This document shows positions 55,743-64,000 of a stretch of DNA of 64,000 nt, in pieces. The DNA lies in the NCBI GenBank assembly GCA_949126835.1, contig OX421495.1, positions 31,615,320 through 31,679,319 of the forward strand. The letters run 5' to 3'. The first letter of the stretch is position 1. The number at the start of each line of letters is the position of its first letter. This DNA comes from Anisus vortex (taxonomy: Eukaryota; Mollusca; Gastropoda; Planorbidae). A program made the position numbers and the translations under genes. The notes under the pieces are model-generated. The model had not been told where the DNA came from. It searched no databases and saw only the letters and a list, made by a program, of their open reading frames with translations.

Positions 55743-56712
55743 AAACAAATGTGTAGATTACAGCAACTAGAAAATGAAACTATAGATGAGACAGAAACGA
55801 GATTGGATTATCAAAGAAAGCGTAGGACAAAACAATTAGAGGAAGAAACTGCAAAATAACAAGAAAAACAATTGGAAGAAAAAAGAAAGCGGAGGAAAAA
55901 AACACTAGATAAGGAACTTAAATTCATGTTTCGCATTGGCTTCGTTTAACGTAGATGACGATCGGACAATCAATAGTCACGGAATCTACAGCTTCCTAGC
56001 AGCAGGACAAGTCTACCAGAAGATAAATATGGCAGTAAATCCAACAAAAAATGTTACGGATGAATTTAAAAGTCCACAATACGGACAGATGTACTTCTTA
56101 GATTCAGATGACGCCGTCACCGAGCAACTGAAACTTCCACTCAATCATGAAATCAGTCAATCTCTTATTAATTCATTGGAACAAATCATTAGATCAAGCA
56201 ACTCTCTTGCACAAACTTTTATGATGATGAGAGAAGTGGAAGAAAAGGTCAACCGTCATGCTACTGAAGAAGGACATGCACCACCGTATGTGCGGCTTAT
56301 TTTCACATCGCCAGAAGGATCCGTATGAAAAAATAATAATGCACCTTTATCTGGCGAAGTATGTACTGTCGTTACATTAAATTCAGATCAAAGCAATCCA
56401 GATAACGAAATGGTGGTTCATAAGCGTGTCCAAAAAAATTTTACTTTGAAGAATTTAGACAGCCGCGTATAGCCTTTTACTTACCCGCTGTTTTTTTCTA
56501 AAGGGAGATTAGGCTTCTCTGTTGATATGCCTATAAAAACGTCTTATGCGAGCCGACAGCACCTTACACGCTTTGAAATGACCAAGTACCGTATTGCTTT
56601 TTCACCCCATCTTACCAAAAACCTACATTCTCAAGCTGACTGTGTGTGGTTCCTGATATGCGAGAAATTAAATTCAATGCCCTGCATTTTGGAGGCCGTT
56701 TTTTTCAGCTAA
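55743..56712 (+). pseudogene. Helitron Rep/helicase N-terminal relic (right arm)
   Basis: Mirror of 33671-34640. Frames 55936-56328 and 56527-56712, with one stop (TAG near 56470) and short unframed links between. Confidence 0.75.
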
Positions 56713-57743
56713 TAACAGCTTATCAATGGGCATTAATTAAATTATATCATTAAGTAATTGTTCTTTTGAAAGCCCTTAAAGCAGATTACAATAGATACTG
56801 CAATGAAAAAGAAAAGAGATGACTACAAAATACATTTGTAGGCCCATACTTGATTAAATATACTCCCTGTAAATAGTAGCCTAAATTATATGCATGTATC
56901 TTATTGTTTACAATTTCTCTATTGTTTTAAAGATCTTTGATGTTAAATATATGTATCAAATATTATAACAATATTATTAATTTCACCCCGATATTCTACA
57001 TTTAATGAAGATAGACTGAGCACTAGAATCAAATAGAAAAAAGTCATGACACTATCAAACATTAGACTAGATCTACATTTAACGAATTTACAGTATTTGA
57101 TATTTTCTAGTTTAGTATATATGTTTTTATTTTCAGAAAAGTTAAACTGTTTCTTTTTTGTTTTTTTAAATACATACTTATGTTATTAGAATGTTAAATG
57201 TATGTGGTATTTTTTATTTTGGCCTACTGCTTTTGTTTAGTGTCAAATTGTGTGCACTTCTAATATATCATTTTGTTATTCTTTCCAGTCTTTTATTAAA
57301 GGAATTTTATCTTTATGTGATATATTTAGGATTATTTTTTATTACAAAGACATACTGTAATTAGAATTTAGTATTACAGTGACATCTACTTTAATTTACA
57401 TGCCAACATGAAATATTAGATAAACATTATGTTAATTGATTAGCATATATTAATATTGGTTAATTGTCATTCGCTAAGTTTTTCGTAGAAATTAAAGTTG
57501 TTTTTTTAAGTTTCAAATTAAAGTTTCCAATGTTGCATCTTACAGGATAAATTCTTTTAAGAAGACATTTATTATTTGATGTTTCCAAGTTACGTTTTGT
57601 GGGTTTGTTTATTGACATAAATGTGCGCGTCTACCAGAACACCCAAGTTAGCATGCCTTCGGTTGATAAATATGCCAGTTTGGCCAGTAGTAAGAAGGTT
57701 ACCAGTTTAATTGCCAGTTTGGCATGGGTATATTTTAGAAAAA
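56713..57743. other. Unassigned AT-rich stretch (right arm)
   Basis: Mirror of 32640-33670, including the solitary 85-90-bp unit at 56988-57093. Confidence 0.55.
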
Positions 57744-57765
57744 AACTTACCACCAATGATGTTTT

Positions 57766-57953
57766 TGATAAAAATGTCAAAAATACGAAATGATCATTAG
57801 ACTAATATTGTTTTCAATCCCACTCTTTTGTTTTATGTGTGTATTAAAAATCTCATTGTGTTTTGTCAAAAAGTCTATCTTCAATAAAACGTTTTATTAA
57901 ACTGAATTGATTGTTTCTTAAAAGAAATACATTACAAGTATAATATTTCAACA
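57766..57953 (+). repeat. copia 5' LTR (right arm)
   Basis: 188 bp, TGATAAAAATG...TTTCAACA. Confidence 0.93.
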
Positions 57954-57967
57954 GGTTATGGGCCCAG
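57954..57967 (+). promoter_or_regulatory. copia primer-binding site (right arm)
   Basis: GGTTATGGGCCCAG, directly next to the LTR; matches the initiator tRNA-Met anticodon arm. Confidence 0.85.
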
Positions 57968-58220
57968 GACGATTGAGCGCTTTGTTAATGTATTATATGT
58001 AAAAGTGATAATTAACGTTTTATTCTGATAGACTACTGACTGATTCAGTCTAAGTCTAATTCTAATGCTAATCTAATGTCGATAGTTAGTTTGAACTGAT
58101 TGTGAATTAACGTATATACTCATACTGGAATCAATAGATTTATAAATACTGTGAGGGCTGAAGAAAAGAATATTTCTTGTTGTCAATATTAACTTGATTA
58201 AGACATAAGAATTATTAAGA

Positions 58221-58751
58221 ATGTCAAATATGAATACAAGCATTATTATTCCTCTTGTTGGTTCAAATTATTCAACCTGGAAGATTCAGTGCCAGATGGC
58301 ATTGATGAAAGATGGACTCTGGGGTATTGTAACTGGTTCTGAAGTTGTACCCGGTGAAGAAGAGTCTGAAAAGGTTGCAAAATTTAATGCAAGGAGAGAT
58401 AAGGCTTTGGCTATTATTGTTTTGGCATTGGACCCTTCACTGTTGTATATAATCGGGAATCCAGTTGAACCTAAGATTGTATGGGAAAAACTAAGGGATC
58501 AGTTTCAAAAGAAAACATGGGCCAACAGACTGGCTCTAAGAAGAACATTATTTACACTTAGAATGAAAGATGGGGACTCTGTGCATGAACATGTTAAAAC
58601 TTTAACAGAGATTTTCAATGAGCTTGCAGTGGTAGGAGACGCCGTTGATGAAGAGGACAGAGTGGTTCACCTACTTGCTAGCCTTCCTGATTCTTACAAT
58701 ATGTTGGTAACTGCTCTTGAGGCTTGCTTAGAAGTTCCAAAGATGGAATGA
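58221..58751 (+). pseudogene. copia gag N-terminal segment (right arm)
   Basis: Identical translation to 31632-32162; frame lost near 58748. Confidence 0.93.
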
Positions 58752-58800
58752 AGAGAGGAAGATATCACAGCGAAGAGAAGAAGAACCAAGTAGAGCACTC

Positions 58801-59172
58801 GTGTCAGAAGAGAAGAAAACAAAGAAAGGTCCTCAGTGTTATCAGTGTAAGAGGAATGGACACATAAAACGAGATTGTCCTGAACTAAAAAGACAAGAAA
58901 CAAGCAAACACTGGCAACATAGAGCACATCCCACTGATGCTAAAGCTAGGAGAGACTCTGACTCAGGTGATGAAAGCATTGGACTGTTAGTGCGACATGC
59001 TTTAACTACTACAGTCAGTGATGATGAAAATTGGATTGTTGACTCAGGCGCAACGAGTCATATGTGCTGCAATAAATCAGAATTTATAGAGTTGTCAAAC
59101 TTGGAAGAGCCTCTAAATATTGGACTTGGTGATGGACGAAATTTGACTTTGGCATTGTCAAACTTAAAATGA
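58801..59172 (+). pseudogene. copia zinc knuckle and protease segment (right arm)
   Basis: CCHC knuckle at about 58837-58878 and DSGATSHMC at about 59041-59067. Identical to the left arm. Confidence 0.93.
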
Positions 59173-60206
59173 AGTTACCTGGTATGAAACACAAGGTATG
59201 CAAGTTGCATGACGTACTCTATGTGCCTGAACTAAAGTATAACCTTTTTAGTGTAGATCATGCAACTGAGGCTGGAAAAACAGTCCAGTTTAATGACCAA
59301 GGATGTACTATAAAAGATATTGAAGGTAAACTGCTAGCACAAGGAGTACATTCAGGTGGTCTGTACTATCTGTGTCACTATGAAAATCAGCATCATTGTA
59401 ATACAGCAAAAGGAGATCTAGAAAAAAGCGAGGAACTGTGGCATAGACGCTATGGACATCTAGGTTTTCAAAATCTCAGAAAGCTGGCTGTAGGAAAACA
59501 AGTTGATGGACTTGATTATGATGAGTTGACAGATAGAGATCTGTGTGAAGCATGTGCAAAAGGCAAACATCACAGGGCCAAAGTTCAGTCTAGTGGAAAG
59601 GTGAGCAATAATATTCTTTATCTGGGCCACAGTGACGTGTGCGGGAAGATAAGCACACAATCTCTTGGTGGAGCTCAATATTTTCTCACCTTTATTGATG
59701 ATTGCAGTCGCTATACTTGGGTTTATGTTCTTAAGCACAAAGATGATGTTTTCAAGTGTTTCATTGAGTGGAAAGCAATGGTTGAAAAGTCATATGAAAA
59801 ACAACTCAAGGTCCTACGCACTGATAATGGAGGAGAGTTTACGTCCAAAGAATTTGCAAGTTATTTAAAGAAAGAGGGGATTCGCCTTGAACTGACTGTT
59901 CCAAAAACACCAGAACAAAATGGAGTAGCAGAGAGGAAGAACAGGACAATTGTTGAAGCAGCACGTGCCATGCTAGCTGAAGCAAAGTTGCCACGAACAT
60001 TCTGGGCAGAAGTAGTGTCAACAGCTGTATATCTGCAGAATCGAAGTCCTGTTAAGGCTCTTCATGGTACTACCCCTTATGAGGTGTTAACTGGTAACAA
60101 ACCTAGTGTTGATCACTTGCGAGTGTTTGGATGTGTTGCATATGCTCACATTCCAAAAGATGAAAGACAAAATTCGATGCAAAGGCACACAAATGCATTT
60201 TTCTAG
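59169..60206 (+). pseudogene. copia integrase segment (right arm)
   Basis: His/Cys domain near 59440-59570 and DDE residues within FIDDCSRY, RTDNGGEF and NGVAERKN. Broken near 60172. Confidence 0.95.
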
Positions 60207-61237
60207 GGTACGGAACAGATGTCAAGGGTTATGGCCTATACAACCTGAAGACTGATAAAGTAATTTACAGCCGAGACGTTCTGTTTAATGAATGCAGGTT
60301 TGGTTTTGAGAAGGAGACGGAAACTCCTCAGAAGCCAACATATGTGCCACTGGACTTTATTGAAAATGATATCGATGGAGAAGTGAATCAAGTTGATGAT
60401 CCTTATGAGACATGTGTTCGTGAACCAGATGAGCAACCAGATGCCAAAAGACCAGTGGGATCAACACGCCCACCAAATCGATATGGTGAATGGGTGAACT
60501 TGACTCGTGATCTAGAAGAACCCAGTACGGTGAGACAAGCTATGACAAGCTCACACCAGTCTCAATGGTCAGTGGCAATGGAGAATGAAATCAAATCGCT
60601 CGAAGAAAATGAAGTCTGGGACTTAGTAGAACTGCCAGAAGGTCGAAAGGCTATAGGAAGCAAGTGGGTCTTTAAGATCAAAGTAAATGCTGAGGGACAA
60701 ACTTTGAGACATAAAGCTCGGTTGGTTGCGCAGGGTTTCTCACAGAAATATGGTCTGGACTATGATGAAACATTCAGCCCATTCGTTAGACCCGAGTCTG
60801 TGCGCACAGTCATTGCTATAGCTGCCAAATACAATCTACAGTTGCATCAAATGGATGTGACCACAGCTTTTCTAAACGGAGTGTTAGAGGAAGAAGTATA
60901 CATGAAACAACCAGAAGGGTTTGTTGAACAAGGAAAGGAAAACCTTGTTTGTAAATTAAAGAAAAGTCTATATGGACTAAAGCAATCTCCCCGATGTTGG
61001 AACTCAGTACTTGATAACCATCTGAAAGATCTTGGTTTCAAGCATTCATCAAGTGAACCCTGTGTATATACAACTGCAGAAGGAGAGATGGTCATCATCG
61101 CAGTATATGTTGATGACATCATTTTGGCTGCTAGGAACAATACAATTCTAACAAGTGTCAAAAAGGCTGTTTCTTCAAAATTTGACACAAAGGATCTTGG
61201 TGAATTAAAATCCTTTTTTGGGTGTGATGTTCACTAG
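60207..61237 (+). pseudogene. copia reverse transcriptase segment (right arm)
   Basis: First Met at 60344, but the frame is open from 60207. YVDDIILAA lies near 61105-61131. Frame break in a T run near 61213. Confidence 0.95.
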
Positions 61238-61520
61238 AAAGAAAGATGGTATCTGGCTTGGACAGCCAGGTTATACAAGCAAAGTTCTTGAGAGATTTGG
61301 AATGCTTAATTCTAAACCTGTATCAACTCCAACGGACTCCGGTGTAAAATTGAGTAAAGAGGAAGAAGAAAGTAGTTCATTTGATCAGGGACTTTACCAA
61401 TCAGCAGTGGGTAGTCTACTGTATTTGTCAACTTGGACCAGACCTGACATTACTTATGCTGTGAGTAATATAGCTAAATTCTGTGCTCACCCATCAGAAC
61501 AACACACTGGACGGCAGTAA
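61218..61520 (+). pseudogene. copia RT connection segment (right arm)
   Basis: Identical to 28863-29165; broken near 61503 by a CA step. Confidence 0.93.
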
Positions 61521-61564
61521 AACGAATTCTAAGATACCTACAAGGCACACAGAATTATGGACTA

Positions 61565-62062
61565 GTGTACCACAACAATGACTCTAATGAATTTGTTGGT
61601 TACTGTGATGCAGACTGGGCCGGTGAAATTGATGATCGAAAGTCTACATCTGGCTATGTGTTTCTTATGGGTAGTGGACCTATAAGTTGGAGAAGTAAGA
61701 AACAGTCATGTGTGGCTCTGTCCACAGCAGAAGCTGAGTATATGGCACTTTCAAGTGCAGCACAAGAGGCACTTTGGTTGAGACAACTAACGTCTGGATT
61801 GATGTGTGACCCAAATGTTGCCACTATTATTTTTGAGGACAATCAGTCAGCTATGGCCATGGCTAACCATCCGAAATTCCATGGCAGAGCAAAACATGTT
61901 GACATCAAATACCATTTCATCAGGGAGCAGATAGAAAATAAGACTGTGACTCTCAAATACTGTCAAACAGATGAAATGATAGCAGATATTCTGACAAAGG
62001 GACTGTCGCAGTTCAGATTTAATAGACTCAGAGACATGATTGGTGTTAAACCAATGTTTTAG
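61565..62062 (+). pseudogene. copia RNase H segment (right arm)
   Basis: YCDADWAG, STAEAEYMAL and EDNQSA; stops 35 bp before the 3' LTR. Confidence 0.95.
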
Positions 62063-62088
62063 TTCCATTTAAATCATTAAGTGTTTTT

Positions 62089-62097
62089 GAGAAGGAG
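62089..62097 (+). other. Polypurine tract of copia (right arm)
   Basis: GAGAAGGAG directly before the 3' LTR. Confidence 0.75.
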
Positions 62098-62245
62098 TGA
62101 TAAAAATGTCAAAAATACGAAATGATCATTAGACTAATATTGTTTTCACTCCCACTCTTTTGTTTTATGTGTGTATTAAAAACTTTTATTAAACTGAATT
62201 GATTGTTTCTTAAAAGAAATACATTACAAGTATAATATTTCAACA
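62098..62245 (+). repeat. copia 3' LTR (right arm)
   Basis: 148 bp; lacks about 40 bp found in the 5' LTR, as in the left arm. Confidence 0.93.
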
Positions 62246-62303
62246 GTTTTTGCTATCTCTCTCAATTGAAACTACGGTGGAAGCGTACAAACTCTTTAAC
62301 CGG

Positions 62304-63320
62304 ATAGGGAAGGCCTACTACATTATTATTCATTATAAATTAGGCTATAACTCATAACTGGATACAAAGAATGTATCGGTCATGATTAATTCAGGTAGGC
62401 CTATTTACTGATAGGCCTACTGATACAGTTAGTCTACACCAGTCTACGACAACTCTATACTAATAGTAGTAATAGTTTATAGGCCTACTATAATAAATAA
62501 ATAATAATATTAATAGTCAATAGTTCTAGGAAAATTACAAATAGGCCTACTATTACAGTAAAGTATTATGTAAAGCAATGTATATAACGTAGCTAATAGG
62601 CCTAGAGCTACCTTAAAAAATATATAATAGGCCTAGGCCTACAATCATTCTGAACTTGTAGGCTATTATAAATTCATTCAATAAACTTGACAACTAGACA
62701 CAAAGACTTTCAAAATACGGAGCCTACCTGCTACCTGTTTAAATTGTTTTGATATTTTATTAAATTTTTAACATTTTTTAACTTTATAAACGAGATTTAA
62801 AAATTACTTTCGATTTAAATTGATATTTAGATGTGGCATTAATTTTTTTATTTTATTTTGGCTCTAATTTTTTGCTGGCCACTAATGATGTTTTTGCTAT
62901 CTCTCTCTATTGTAACTACGGTGGACGCGCACAAACTCTTTAACCATTTACAGTTGGTTTCATACATGGCTGTATAGTCTGCGGTAAAACTCACGACTTC
63001 AATGTTCACTTTAAACTGGGTTTCGAATGTCTTTTTAGTTAAATGGCTGGTTTATAATTTGACTTCAGTTCTACCTAAGTCCTACGTAATAATTAAACAC
63101 TAGAACATTCTAGATGATCATGCTTAGGTTCTAATGATTCTAATGCTAAAAACATATTGCAAGTGTATTAACTTGCTTTATTTATTATATTAGTGACTTC
63201 AATATCGGTACTTCTGCGCACATCAAAGTGTAAAAGTGTTAAGTCGCCATTAATAAAGTTACCACCGGTTTTGTTTATTTAAAGAAGAAATTAAAAAGTG
63301 GGATCAAAATTTATAATAAA
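62304..63320. other. Unassigned AT-rich stretch with AGGCCTA words (right arm)
   Basis: Mirror of 27063-28079. Contains direct repeat D1 intact copy at 62865-62948. Confidence 0.6.
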
Positions 63321-64000
63321 CTAGCCGGTATGTGCCCGGTCCTTCGAACCCGCAAAAAATTATGTTTACATACACTCTAACTACTCAAGCAGTTATAATG
63401 AGATTGCCCGCAACAACTACATCGCCCGGTAATATAAACATTGCCCGGTAATTTAAACATTGCCCGGCAATTTAAACATCGCCCGGTAATACAAACATTG
63501 CCCGGTAATATAAACATTGCCCGGTAATATAAACATTGCCCGGTAATTTAAACATTGCTCGGTAATATAAACATTGCCCGGTAATTTAAACAATGGCCGT
63601 TACCAAGGGTATAAGCCTAAAAGTGCTTAGTTCTCGGGACTGGATAAAATAATTTTCAAATACACTGTAGCTACCCATGGAGTTATAAACAATAGTCTTA
63701 AGCGGGGATAAAGTATTTTTCGGTAACTTAAACTATTTAAATATTGCATTCTACAAATTACGACGCAAATTAAAACGAAATTTCGTTCCCTTCCTAAACG
63801 CATAAATACGCAAAATTCGATGACGCCATATAAAAATAAGCTTAAATATAGAGTGTAACCAGGACCACTGCGTTTAAATAAGCTTAGTAAGGCGTCGGTA
63901 TTACTTCTCGAAACAGAAAAAAAAGGCTACATCTATTTGCTTTGTCCTATATTTGTAACTTTTAAATTATTAATTAGCTTTAAGTCATGTATTCACAGTG
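63321..64000 (-). mobile_element. Helitron-like element, 3' part (right arm, cut by window end)
   Basis: Mirror of 26038-27062 minus 345 bp. Starts CTAGCCGGTATGTGCCCGGT at 63321. The 19-bp minisatellite is at 63425-63596 (about 9 units). Confidence 0.5.

Larger units (their letters stand above)
57766..62245 (+). mobile_element. Ty1/copia retrotransposon, complete with LTRs (right arm)
   Basis: Mirror of 28138-32617. TSD GTTTT at 57761-57765 and 62246-62250. Confidence 0.97.
46852..64000 (-). repeat. Right arm of giant inverted repeat
   Basis: Reverse complement of 26038-43526, continuing to the window edge, so its true end is not seen. Differences located by direct reading: positions 54895, 55061, 55123 and 63559 (substitutions), C-tract lengths at 55521-55589, and absence of 345 bp corresponding to 26620-26964. 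Confidence 0.97.

Overview
This is an AT-rich eukaryotic (invertebrate animal) window made almost entirely of transposable elements, their relics and satellite DNA. I found no convincing host protein-coding gene, rRNA, functional tRNA or CRISPR array. The mixture of L2/CR1-like and RTE-like LINEs, several tRNA-derived SINEs, ZMYM1-type and Charlie-type hAT transposons, Helitron-like elements, Ty1/copia and Ty3/gypsy relics and dense AGGCCT-rich stretches suggests an aquatic invertebrate, perhaps a mollusc. That placement is inference only.

Layout. 1-10.5 kb: non-coding DNA with a repeat present twice (3.26 and 5.11 kb), a LINE 3' fragment, a Helitron-like element carrying a tRNA-like module, an AGGCCT-rich kilobase and a SINE. 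10.5-15.3 kb: a near full-length L2/CR1-like LINE (minus strand) inserted into an older RTE-like LINE relic (plus strand). 15.6-21.6 kb: three large tandem arrays with 29-, 16- and 57-bp units, mixed with SINEs and a locus duplication. 23.3-25.2 kb: a hAT element with an 8-bp target-site duplication (TSD). 25.5-27.1 kb: a non-autonomous Helitron-like element containing a 19-bp minisatellite.

The dominant feature is a giant inverted repeat. Positions 26038-43526 reappear in reverse complement at 46852-64000 (window edge) around a unique 3325-bp spacer. Each arm carries, from outside in: the Helitron-like end, a complete Ty1/copia element with both LTRs, a Helitron Rep relic, tandem repeats, a SINE, an old hAT relic, a hAT element inserted beside that relic, and a 5'-truncated LINE. 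The arms share the same frameshifts but differ by one 345-bp deletion, G-tract lengths and a few SNPs. The inner breakpoint lies inside a Helitron-like element. The spacer holds a gypsy gag relic split by a TIR element, a SINE, and a promoter-like block next to the junction. The palindrome may be a recent real inverted duplication or an assembly product joining two haplotypes; the sequence alone does not decide.
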